Under the pieces are notes generated by a model that made no database searches, was not told the origin of the DNA, and saw only the letters and a list, made by a program, of their open reading frames with translations. A program made the position numbers and the translations under genes. This document shows, one piece after another, positions 44,640 to 55,753 of a DNA stretch of 64,000 nt (its first letter is position 1; every line of letters begins with the position of its first letter). Location of the stretch: positions 22,072,001 through 22,136,000 of the forward strand of contig NC_135774.1 in assembly GCF_028453695.1 (NCBI RefSeq), in the 5' to 3' direction. The stretch comes from Augochlora pura. Taxonomy: Eukaryota; Arthropoda; Insecta; Hymenoptera; Halictidae.

Positions 44640-46000
44640 AGGACATAATAAAATGAAACAAAAGCACAGATTTGTTCAGGAGAATTTACTGCATCGATAT
44701 CGTGTACAAACTGCAGACGATAACATTGTTCAACGTAATTAAATGCTTCTTCAAATTTGATTAATTATTATGTTAATTAGTTATGTTTTACGATATTGTA
44801 ACGAATTTTTTTCACGTGATATCAATACATTAGACTGTCTCCTCGGTAAATTTTTGTGACCTTACAACGTCATAATTAATATTTTTTGGCGATCCTATAT
44901 TGTTCAAAGTCCATGTAGCGCCAATTTGTGTAGTGTCAAAACGCTTAAACAGTTAGTCAAAGTCAACTGTTGATAATTTGGCTCACAGTATGAGCGTCTT
45001 ACCACTACCCCAATTGATGTTGTATGGACCCCGAATCAAGCCTTTCTTTTACTCCGTGAGAGGCACCACAATCGTTCACGCGTGTACAAAGCAGTGCTGC
45101 TCAGAAACATTAATTATAGCAAAATTGGGCTACCAAAATGTACACTAGGGCCACAAAACTGTTCACAAAAATCTGTCGCATCGATATCATCGATAAAAAC
45201 AAATAAAAACAATGCAAAACATAATTAATTATTTTTTTTTAAGTTTACTATTATATGAATGTTGATATAAATCTTTTTTACGTGAAATCAATGCAGCAGA
45301 TTTTCCTGAGCTCTATGCCTTTGGTTAACTACTTTTTGTTTTAATTACGCTGTAATTAACGTTTTTAAGCAATCCTGCATTATCATATGTGGAAAATACT
45401 GACGCCTCTAGTGGAGAAAAAGGAAGGCTTGGTTCAGCCTATGCTTTAAAAATATTACGCGCACTCGGTATTTTGTCGGTACTTTGTCTACTAGTTCGTG
45501 CATTGTACCGCTACGTGTATGGCGTTGTACAATCTTTTAAACGAAACACGGTAAATATGAAAGGAAAAATTGTTATCATATCATAAATAAAATGTCGATG
45601 ACAGGACGATGCATCTGTATATAAAATTTAATCAATAAATTCATATATGCTATACAATTCATACGCGAAACTAATTAATATCATAACATCGTTCGAAACT
45701 TCAAGGCACTGTCAAATATACAGACAATCGAACTATGTATTGCGATATAAAAAATTAATAAATTAATGTATGCTATAAAATAACTCTGACTTAAACTTTT
45801 CAATAATACGTCTTCCATCTTAATATCTTCACAATACAAAATTTCTAATTAAGTTTGGTCTGTCTCTATAGTATATGTTCCTTAACTAATAGGTTTCTTT
45901 TAACCGTCAAAAATAAGTAAAATTAATATGTGAAATTAATTAAAATTGTAATAACTTCCGACGTTTCAAGGCACTGTCAAGAATACATGCAAACTACTAA
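44640..46000. repeat. Diverged internal duplications in AT-rich intergenic DNA
   Basis: Two blocks are duplicated directly. The first, about 44690-44915, matches 45175-45390 in order: GCATCGATATC; CACGTGATATCAATACA versus TACGTGAAATCAATGCA; GGCGATCCTATATTGT versus AAGCAATCCTGCATTAT. The second, about 45620-45745, matches 45930-46000 through a shared TTCAAGGCACTGTCAA core. Identity is moderate, so these are old. They could be dispersed copies of an unidentified AT-rich repeat. Confidence 0.55.
45389..45586 (+). pseudogene. Possible N-terminal fragment of an SDR-type membrane reductase
   Basis: The open frame encodes about 65 residues with a hydrophobic segment (LRALGILSVLCLLVRALYRY) followed by VQSFKRNTVNMKGKIVIIS and a stop. 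A membrane anchor followed by M-x-GKIVII resembles the start of short-chain dehydrogenases such as the DHRS7 group, where TGxxxGIG would come next; here a stop intervenes. No good donor splice site and no downstream SDR sequence were found. It may be a 5'-exon relic or a lone duplicated exon. No ATG initiates the frame, which begins at GTG. Confidence 0.35.
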
Positions 46001-46021
46001 AAACATGTCACATAATTCTCG

Positions 46022-48955
46022 TTATATGCAGTTTAAATCCAACTCCTGAGTTGCATAATGAATGTCGTCCGTAGAGACGTTCAATAAAATTTTTTGGTAT
46101 ATATCGTTTCTCGAGTGCTCGCATATTAGCAATCTGCTAGCCCCTAATCTCCCACAAATGGCAAGTGTCTCCGTTACAGTAGGAATTTTGATTCCTGTAA
46201 TATAAAATCAAATGCATTATTTTCAATAAACCTTTGAATGCCAAATACTCAAACAGAAACACACCATCAAAAGAGCACAACGCTTCGATTTGTCTGTATG
46301 CATCTTTAAAGTACACTTCCTCGATAGATGTTCGCGTCACCTCCGCGGATACCGCCTGTAAAAATATTTGCTCCATTTTCGAACAACACTTTATGGCCTG
46401 AACCTTTGCGGATGCGATCATTTCAGACACAGCCGCGGTGACATCTTGAAGAGATATGGTTTCAGCGTTTCGTGATTCCGCGATCTCCATTGCACGACGA
46501 CATATGTCTAAAGCTCGTCTAGCGTCTCCAGATACAGCAGAAACTTTCCTGTAATAGAAATGTTTCATAAGTAACAGCGACTCGAGTTTCAATCAAATCC
46601 CCTTTAGTTAAATCGCGACAATACCGTGAAACGAGCTGTACAGCTTCGCTCCTGAAGCCAGTGAAATCTTTCAATCTGGACATTACGATTTCTTGCAACT
46701 GTTTATAATTATATGGCTGAAATGTTAATCGTGTAAGACCCAATCGCGACGTAACACGACCCATTAGCGCTCTCTCGGGTAAATCCATAGTGTTAGCAAT
46801 GGTCACTACAATTAGATGTGCTGTTGTCTTAGTCGGCCAATCTAATAAATTATATACAACGTCCTGGCGTTTTGTGCATAAAAAGTCCAGCTGCACCAAT
46901 AATTAACAAATATTGTTAATTTGAGCATCGATTAAATCAGTAATACCTTTTAAAAATAAATCATACCTCGTCCACAAGAAGTAACGTCATTTTAGAATTG
47001 GCCCTACGGAATCTATGTTCAAGTATAGAATAAGCTTGCTCCCAAGTAACAGTTCTACCTTCAAGCTGTTTTAGAATTTGCACGTAAGATTGCCGTGGTT
47101 CTGTCAATTTCATTCCATTGATAGCAACATAATCAAAGTCGTCCAATTGGCCTTTGATTATTAACTTCTGCAAGCATCTCACAGCCTCGTTTACAGTTGC
47201 AGTCTTTCCAGTACCTGGTACTCCACTTATATATATACACCTAAAAATAATGTCAGCTTATTATTACAATTTCATGAAATCATATTTCGCGAGATAATAT
47301 TTTTTGTTCAATACATACCCTCCACTCTTATCTTCCAATTTTCCTTTAAGAAATGTGAAAATACTATTGAATTCCTCTTCCCTGCAAGGTAAGGACTTTG
47401 GCACAGCGCTAACATGTAATCTGGATCTTGCCTCCTGTAAAGGTGTGGCTGGTTTCATTAAAGTATTGTGTCTTCTTCCAATTGATGGTGTTAAATTGTT
47501 ATGTTTCAACGGACGCGATTTAGGAGTACTCAATACAGCCTCATCTAATTGTGTCTCAATATTTCTTCTTATATTATTTTTCTTTTGTGGTGTGGAAACA
47601 TTTTTCTTTGCCGACGAAATTTTTATGCGTTTATACATATCAGTCAACGAGTCTTCTCCCTCATTGCCTTTATCATTGTCAACAAACTGCACATTTTTTT
47701 GCATACTCTCAGGATTTATTTTCTTTTGTTTGTCTCCTCTAGTAGGAGTGACTTTAACTGCAGACGAGATTTTTATATCTTTATACAAATCAATCAAAAT
47801 ATCTTCATTATCACTTTGAGTCTTATCAATATGCTGTCCCTTTTTCTGATCACCCTTTGCAATCACTCTTTTCTGTTTCCTGACCCGCCTGGGTGTGCTA
47901 ATTAATTTTTCCTCATTATTTTCTGATTCGTTCGACTTTTCCAGCGTTACTATCTCTATTAATTCCACTTCTGGCACAACTTTACTTTTATTTGTCCTAC
48001 TACCTTTTACAGGAGAAACATGATTTCGCTTGTTGGTCTTAACAGTTTTTACAGTAACTTCCCCTCTGGCTATAGAATCATTTTCTATAATCGTGTCATT
48101 ATTTTCTGATTCATTAGACCTTCTTAGTGATTTTGATTTTATTATTTCTGCATCTGTGCTACCATCTGTGTCATTATCTTTTATGGGAGGAACACGATTT
48201 CGTTTACTAGCCCTAGTACTTCTTGGAGTTCTACTTTCTGATCTACTCCGAATATTAGATACATTCGTACTTTTATTCCTGTTCCCCAATCTTTCATTGT
48301 TTTCTCTTACATGTCTTTCAAATACATGCCGGTGTAATTTTTCTTCATTATAATTAATATTTTTCCTCCTTCTAAGAGATGGAGAATTTTCCTGAGCATG
48401 TTGTGCATTATTTAAAAAGTCTAATGAACTACAATGGTAGGAAGAAAGCCTTACAGGTGGTTTTCTAATTCTACTATGTGTTAATATTTCCTGCCCAATT
48501 TGCAACTCTTTTAATTCTTTCTTGTTACGAATTATAGATTCGCTTGTACTGTCGTTACAAGAATCTTCAGTTTCTACATCCGAACAACTTTTTCTTCTCT
48601 GTTTCAATACTCGCTTGCCATTTTTTTGATGTTTTTTTTTATCACACTCAGAATCAGAATCAATTTTGTACAAACTTTGCTCTGTGGATCGTCTTAATTT
48701 AATTTTAAGTGATATTTTCTCGTCCATTAAAATACGTTTCTTTTGTAACGAGTAACGAACACTCTGAAATATATTTTCTTCGTCCGAAGAAACGTTTGCA
48801 TCGTTCTTTTTCTTAGTCTGTAACTTCGAAGTGCGTTTTCTGTGTAAAGTATCCGTAACCCCTTTTTTAGATGCACTTCCAGAGTCGGAATCGGAACGTG
48901 CATCAAGGACATCGAGTATCTGATTGTCCGAACATTTGTTTAATTTCATCGTCAT
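46022..48955 (-). CDS. Orc1: Origin recognition complex subunit 1
   Basis: Five exons (48955-47319, 47240-46967, 46890-46625, 46548-46232, 46194-46022) give 888 residues in frame. ORC1 is the ATPase core of the complex that marks replication origins and loads MCM. The N-terminal ~500 residues are basic, Ser/Lys/Asp-rich and apparently disordered. From about 510 the AAA+ module starts (TPLQEARSRLHVSAVPKSLP). Walker A is GVPGTGKT (552-559) and Walker B is LLLVDE (D636/E637). The sensor region MGRVTSRLGLTRLTFQPY, SGDARRALDICRRA (sensor 2) and a winged-helix end (LGASRLLICEH...ILLNVSTDDIHYA) follow. The start is the first ATG of exon 1. No BAH domain is seen. Confidence 0.93.
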
Positions 48956-49859
48956 TTCGCAATTCTTTTGTTATGTACTCGGTAGTCACTTACTCTCAAT
49001 AGCTGAACTAATTTCGTTCATTTGCAAGACTAAATGTAAAATATTATGTATTTGTTTTTGCATAATACATTTTGATATATTGTTTGTACACTTTTTATAA
49101 ATCCACTTATCGAACGTTGACTCGTTATATGGCATAAATTAAAAAACCAATAAATAACAATAATAAATACATGTGTATGAACATATGAACCGCCAAAGTT
49201 TCGTTATCGCAGCACATAAATAACCAAGTCAAAACAGATATTCAATACGACCGTATAAAGAAATACACCGAATATTGTATCCGAATATTTATGTTCCAAA
49301 TATTCTACCGATTATTTAGACTCTTTTAAATCGGGTATCATTGTTAACAACGATAGGCTCTAATATTTTTAATTAATTAAAGTGTTTTTCAAATACTAAA
49401 ACTTGACGATAGTGGCGACATCTACAAGGACCAAAACAAAAAACTGGTGGCACGAGCGCTATCTTCTCTCTCTTTGTTGCACATTATCTATGTTCTTGTC
49501 TTACACATGGGTAGAATAGGGAAAATTAGTTCACAAATTCGTTATCATAGATGACGCCACACAAAATTGAATTCAAAATTGAATATTATTGAAAAAGAGC
49601 GGATCCATTGATAGCCAATTTAATAAATCAATGGCACGGAATTTGAGAAATGTGTTTCTTAGTCAAAAAATGATTATGAGTTTGTGAAGCGTGATTTTTT
49701 ATGTCCAGTTTTGAAGTTATAACGTAACGGCAGCAAATATGACTAATATTTCGTGGACTTACAATTGGCGCGATAAGAAGGACAGATAAGCGTCATCACC
49801 AAACACTGAAGACTTTTCAGCCGAACAGACTATTCAATTTTGAATGAAAACTTTGTATT
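48956..49859. promoter_or_regulatory. Shared divergent promoter region of Orc1 and PrimPol
   Basis: The 904 bp between the two start codons are AT-rich and hold no gene. Orc1 reads left and PrimPol right. ATTGGCGCG at 49764-49772 resembles an E2F/DP site (TTTSSCGC), fitting the known E2F control of Orc1 in Drosophila; other control sites cannot be assigned. Both genes serve DNA replication, so a bidirectional promoter is plausible but not shown. Confidence 0.5.
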
Positions 49860-51308
49860 ATGGATATGATTGGAACTTATAAATTTTATAACAAGGAAAT
49901 AATTGCCAAAGCTGAGATGCAGATAGTGAAACAGTATTCGAAACCATTTTGGGTGGAAGAACATCGTAAAATGCCGTTGCATATTTTAGGACCACCAACC
50001 TTTTGGATGGAATTTGAGAAACAAGCGGTTGCGATGGTAACTGCATTTGAAAAGAGCACTAACACTGATATGCTTTGCACATTTGTCTCTCAAGGAGATA
50101 AAGGCTATCGTAAGTTTGTGGTAGCTCATCCCGAGGTCTATTGGTGGCATTATGAACATCGACCTCCAGAAAAGAGGTGCTCCTACGAGGTAGTACATAT
50201 TTCATACCATCACTAGTATTTCACGTTATAACACAGAATCAATTTTAAACTAGGTGATTCCAGAAAATTTTCCTTGCCGTCCATATCTGGACTTGGAGTA
50301 TTTAATTGAGCTAAATCCTGAAAGTGACGGTCCTTCCATGACTAACACTATAATTGATATTATTGCTGCTTATTTGCTTAAGCATTGGGGCTTACCATGC
50401 AACAGGTACAATGTGCTCAATTTGGATTCCACTACTCCTGAAAAATTTAGCCGGCATATTATATTCAATATCAAAGATGTAGCATTTAAGGATAATTATC
50501 ACGTCGGTGGATTGATAAAATCAATATGCAACGATATTGCCAAATTTGTTTCCATGGACCAAAGCCAGCATAGTATTTTAAGTTCTTTTGATAGAACACA
50601 ACTAGAACAATTGTTTGTAAAAACACCTAAGGGTCGCAATTTATTTATAGACACAGCAGTCTATACTAAAAATAGACATTTTAGATTATATAAATCTACA
50701 AAGTGGGGAAAACAGTCTAATATGGAAATTTCAACTGACTGTAAATATATTCCTTCGAATTTGCACAAAGATAAAGAGTTGTGCATATTTATAGATTCAT
50801 TGGTTTCCTTCTTTACCTCTAGATCTGATTTAATACTTTTAGAATATTCAGATATTTGTATGGGAAAAGCAAAAAGTTTCAAGCCATACGTGCCGCAGTA
50901 TCTCTATGAAGAAACTAAGGAATATTCAAATTATCCAATATTGGATAAGTACATTTGCGACAAGATCCATTCTGGTAAAATACGCGCATGTAAATATCAT
51001 GATTCTAGCAAAGTGTTAGTTTACGAGACAACTGGATACAGGTACTAACATATGGTCGAGAAATTATATAGACGAAGTACAAACAATTTTTGGTTTACAG
51101 ATATTGCGAAAATATCGGTCGATGTCATAAAAGCAATAACGTTTTTTTCGTCGTAGACTTAACAAATAAGACAATATATCAGAAGTGTCACGATGAAGAT
51201 TGTACAGGCTTTAAATCGGAACCAAAGAAATTACCAGAAGAAGTTTGCTTTCAAATCGATGACGGAGACGATATTCTCTTAAGTTCCGTTGAAATCGAGG
51301 GTGTATAG
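49860..51308 (+). CDS. PrimPol: PrimPol, primase-polymerase (CCDC111 family)
   Basis: Three exons (49860-50189, 50254-51041, 51101-51308) give 441 residues. PrimPol is an archaeo-eukaryotic primase that reprimes stalled forks and bypasses lesions in nucleus and mitochondria. The catalytic DxE metal motif is D123/E125 within PYLDLEY. An SRHIIF block supplies the SxH nucleotide-binding motif, and a later ...FIDTAVYTKNRHFRLYKSTKWGK carries the conserved third motif region. The zinc finger C375-x6-H382-x19-C402-x4-C407 matches the human spacing exactly. The protein is shorter than human PrimPol (~560), mainly beyond the zinc finger, where an RPA-binding tail would lie; only acidic residues (DDGDD) remain there. 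Confidence 0.93.
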
Positions 51309-52127
51309 CATAGGAAATTAATATTTATAACGGTAAAATATTTTATTAGGGTAAAGATAACAAAAAAAAAATAGGCTTTAGATTAGGAACGCACATATAT
51401 ACGGACATAAGATTCAATGAAATGCGTTATTTCAGGTACATGGTACATAGCTTCTGCCCAAAATTCTTTGAAAATGTTTCCCGTACAGAATGCTTTGTTA
51501 CCATTACGACAGAATTCAAAGTTATTATGCAATATGTATTGCATAATAAAGAAAGGAAGATTATATGCGACGTACGTATGTACACATAATAAACAGACAC
51601 ACAGACGCACACACACATGTATTCCTCCACAGAAATGTATGTATAAATATGTCATATTATTATAATATTACACGCGCGCACGTATGTACATACAAGTGTA
51701 TATTAAATAAATTTGTTGTGTTATACATCTATATTTAGACTACATTCACTAAATGTACACTGATACAACAAAATATTTTGATTTGTACAATTCTAGTATT
51801 TGTCGTGTAAAATTTACTTGATAATATTCTCCATTGAAAAATTCATAAGTATACCGTGAGTTAGTAGTTTTATTCACTCGATTACGATTGAACGTCGTAG
51901 ATGAAATAGAACACGAGGAGAATGAATCAGTCTCGCAATTATGGTTTTTGTAAAAGTTTTGTCGCGAGTCGTTTGGTGTGTTTTTGTCATGTGCGTTTGT
52001 ATAGACACAATATATTTGATCTATTTTTGTAAATGTGAGCGATTCTGTCCATATGGAGTTACGGTATAATATCATTCTATCGGCGGTGCCCAATCATTAT
52101 AGCCTCACGCATCGCAAAATGCCCTCG

Positions 52128-54221
52128 TCAAGCGAACAACTTGGCTAGAAAAAAATAATCTAATAATCCCCTACTCCCCTTGCTTGAATCTGTACCATCT
52201 TCGTCTTCGCCTTGTTTGTCCTCTTGGTCGTGTCCTTCTTTAGTACTGTTTTCTTCGAGTTGTTCTTGCCTGACCTCCTTGAATTTTAACACATTCGTTT
52301 CTTCAGCTATATTGTTTATCTCATGGTGCAACTTTTTATTAGTTTCCAAATTTGGCACAATATTTTCTCTGACTTTGACCTCGGGAACATTTTTATTTTT
52401 TAATGAAACGTAACTGATACAGGTCGTATCGATACTTTCTTTGTAATCATGGTAATTCTTCGATGCTTTTCTCATACGAATTAAAAAGTTTGGTAATCCT
52501 AATAATAAATAAATGTGTGAGTTAATTAAATATTTTTTAATTGAGTTTTAATTAGTATATGGAAACATTTACCTGACATCGCGACCCACGCTGTAACCGT
52601 CGATGGTATATTTACGCCAGGATCATCAAAGTACGTCAATCCGAATTCAATGCCTGGTTGATGGAATTCTGTATAAGGCCGTATCACCATGTACGACCAA
52701 TACGTCGAGACTCTGTTATGTACAGACTTCAGATTATTCATTGATTAAGGAGAATCTTAGACTCTCCTACTTTCATATTTAATTCTGGCAGTCCAAATAC
52801 TTATTGAACTAGGCGATTCCGTAACGAAATACGAAACTAGAAAAGATCGATCGACCTACTTAACAATGTCGTAGTTGAACGCGTGCTACCTAAATTATTC
52901 AAAGTTACTGCTTGACGGATAACGACAAATTTTCACGGTATCCATATACCTGTATATTCCAGGTTTAGTTGGCGCTTCAGGATGTTCCGTTCCTTTACTA
53001 ATGATTATTATTAAACGCCTATCTTTGTCCACGATCCATCTTCGTTGGTACACGTAATCCCTGTTCGCAAATAATGTCTGAAAGCAAAACGCGCGATTGC
53101 AGATTGCGAATAATATTTTTCGTACTGTCGACAAAAATAAATGACATAAAGTGAAATTCATCTCGTACAGGCCACTCGGTTTCCCAATATATGACGTCGG
53201 ATCGGTCGATTTCTGACGTTTCCGATTTTGGATCGCTGTCTAGTATTCGCAATTCGCGAGCAATCGGATCCCATTGTTTCCTATATTCGACGTCTATTTG
53301 CGTTTGTAGGAAGTCTTCGGCGGTAACGTCTGCGAACGAACCATATACTTTGTATGCGAATAACCCTCCAGAATTTGGTTCTTTCCTCCTCCATATGAGC
53401 ATATCCTCCCGCTCTAGGTATGGTTTCCATCCCTCTGCTGTGATAAATAAATGAGTAAACAAGTTTAGCATGTCTCGCACAGCTACAAATAATTTCATGT
53501 TTGTTAGGAGAATATCAAATGGATTGTCGCTTACGATCTTGATTGGCGGTAGCACTGTATTTGTTTTTGTTGCCTTGACAGGTACAATATTTGACTCCAG
53601 GTTGTTGGACGTCTATTATGATCCTCAGATGGCAATTTGGACAAACAACGGTGGTATCTCTTAACTTGTAAATTCCCTCAATTTCTTGCTTGTAACTAGC
53701 GAAAATATAGAGTATCAAACAATAGGGAAAACGATGGATTAACGTACTGCAAAACGATCGATCAATCGTGCTCCATGATTTCGAATGTAAACATGTGCAT
53801 GTATTTACCTGTTTATTTCTTGCTCGCTTATCCTCTCGCGGTCCCAGTTAAACGCCGCGACGCCTATGCTGCTGGTCAAAAAGCGTTTACTATTTCTGAA
53901 AGCACGATTCCTCCAAGATTTAATGAATTCCTTGAGCGCTACTTCGTCCCATATTCGTGTGTACAGGTGGAATATTTGCAGACTCCTACGTATACGTTGC
54001 GCTGCGATGAATTCGAATTGTTGGGCGCAAGCTTGTGCCACTCGACCACTGTGATCTTTCAACCAGACATTTATTTTCTTACGACATTCACGGAATTTTC
54101 CATAGTTTCCGTAATGCCGGAACGATAGTGCTAACCTAGTACCGTTTCGCACGTAATCTTTGTGGACTTGTTTCGACAACAAACTAGACAATTGTGCCGT
54201 GTACATCATCGACTTCTCCAC
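52128..54221 (-). CDS. STARD7: STARD7-type START-domain lipid-transfer protein
   Basis: Six exons (54221-53809, 53695-53535, 53437-53169, 53077-52950, 52712-52573, 52498-52128) give 493 residues. STARD7 carries phosphatidylcholine to mitochondria. The START domain begins near EGWKPYLEREDMLIWRR and continues with AYKVYGSFADVTAEDFL, QWDP, YWETEWP, ANRDYVYQRRW, YWSYMVIRPY and PGVNIPSTVTAWVAMSGLPNFL. The N-terminal ~135 residues are basic with a short hydrophobic patch (RFLTSSIGVAAF), possibly mitochondrial targeting. Exon 2 adds a CPNC...YCTC pattern. The C-terminal ~90 residues after the START fold are acidic and low-complexity. It is convergent with PrimPol. Confidence 0.9.
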
Positions 54222-55232
54222 TGCTTAACTCCGATGTAATTTGAACGATATGACTTATTACCGGTTGAACATTGACAATGTTGGTTTCGTTACACCAGCG
54301 GTCACGTTGCGCCGACAATTCTGCCGAACGAAGATCTCAAGCAACCACACTCTTATAGGTTACCTCTCGCTCCGAAAGGTTGCGAATAGCTGCTGCCCAA
54401 TGAACGTGATCTTTGCTTATCTCGAAAATTGTATCAGCAGAGATGTTTCAAATCATCTTCCTTTCAGCAACTGTACACGATTAAATTGATCGTTAACTCG
54501 ATTGCTAAATCGGCAACGGCGAGACGCACTATATACGTGTGCGATACATACAACTCGGCATCGCTGGCATCGCTGTTATTCACTCAATCACTGGAGATGT
54601 AGCGAGCGGAATAGCGCATGCTAACGAATATCGATATGTCTTCGCGGTCGACGCTTTCAACTTCGATCGCGGTCGAATTTCCTCGAGAAGTATCGTATGC
54701 TTCATACGCCGTTTTAAACGATCGCGAATCGATCGTGAAAATACGATTACCTATTCGCTACCATTACGGTAAAAGCTTACGAGAACGTACGAAAAGAATT
54801 TACATAAATCGTTTGTCGCATCGATTACTCGCAAGCACCGATGCATCGACAACAACGACTAATTGACCAATCGTGACTTACTCTGATATGTTGACGGTCG
54901 CGCATGCATTTGAAAATTCAAATCGGTGGGATTGAAACGGATAAACGCATGAACGAATAAAGGGATATATACGGATGAATAGATGGGCGCAAAAGAAGTG
55001 TGCCATGTAGTACTACTCATTGTTTGTATTGTTGTTCGTATCGCTAATTTGACAAGCTACGATCGCTCGAAATGAAACAGTTTCTTACGCAGCCTTAGCT
55101 CGTCGAGGATCCCGCATCTTCGACGGAGAGGTTGCGCAAAAGACGTTGTCAATGTTCTTTGAATCAGATATTTCGGTATGGTCCAGTTGTCCGCGATGCT
55201 TCCACCGATGTTCGATCGCGATTTCTCCTCTT
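54222..55232. other. Intergenic region between STARD7 and Akh
   Basis: No gene or RNA is recognised. It should contain the STARD7 promoter and the Akh 3' UTR. Short open frames here lack domains. Confidence 0.5.
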
Positions 55233-55639
55233 TCACTCGTTCAACTTCCGACAATCCAACATTTTCTGTGCTTCCATCTGTAACCAAGGAGAAAGAAATG
55301 TTTCGCAGGATAGTTTCGAACACATAAACCCGTAATGCACAAGAAAAGCATACTTGTATCGAATGATAGACATTCAGCAATTGTTCGAGGGTGGGCGTGA
55401 CCCTTGAACCGCACTCAGTGCTGCCGGTAAAATCGGTCGCACCTTTTCTTTCGCTTCTCTTTCCCCAGCCGGTCGAGAAATTTAGCTGAGCTTGTATCCC
55501 GGAGTTCAAGATCAAACATACCAGAAATATTACCGCGAGAAAGCAGTGTTGGATTTTTCGATACCTGCGAAATTGAGATTGAAAATGTAATGAAAGCTGT
55601 CGTCGGAACAGAAAATTAACAAATACGAAACACTTACAT
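55233..55639 (-). CDS. Akh: Adipokinetic hormone precursor
   Basis: Prepro-AKH is 85 residues. AKH is made in the corpora cardiaca and mobilises fat-body lipid and sugar through a GnRH-like GPCR. The ATG is split: AT is 55639-55638, before GTAAGTG, and G is 55564, after TTCGCAG. Coding continues 55564-55354 and then 55277-55233 (TGA). Residues 1-26 are a signal peptide (MYRKIQHCFLAVIFLVCLIL then NSGIQA). Mature QLNFSTGW (27-34) is followed by G35 (amide donor) and K36-R37. The remainder is the AKH-related peptide with two cysteines (STEC, MLDC) and EQLLNVYHSIQ-MEAQKMLDC, the usual helical dimerising tail. The mature octapeptide equals locust AKH-II (pELNFSTGW-amide). Confidence 0.92.
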
Positions 55640-55745
55640 GTCTGATTCGACAGCGTTCTAGAAAAGACAAGGGTAAGAAGCGCTGCTCTGTGTACTACGA
55701 GACGTTTGCGAATGCGATTGCGAACGAGCAAGGGTATCGTCGATG

Positions 55746-55753
55746 CTTTTATA
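55746..55753 (-). promoter_or_regulatory. TATA box of the Akh gene
   Basis: The minus strand reads CTATAAAAG at this spot, about 107 bp upstream of the exon 1 donor. It predicts a start site near 55720 and an 80-base leader ending in the split start codon. Strong TATA boxes are usual for insect neuropeptide genes; the start site itself is inferred. Confidence 0.6.

Noticed and set aside
47304..48353. Antisense frames over Orc1 exon 1
   Set aside because: They mirror the Lys/Ser/Asp-rich disordered region and read as hydrophobic low-complexity sequence.
51749..52093. 114-codon minus-strand frame just after STARD7
   Set aside because: It has no domain or clear splice link. It most likely lies in the STARD7 3' UTR, but a small unknown gene is not excluded.
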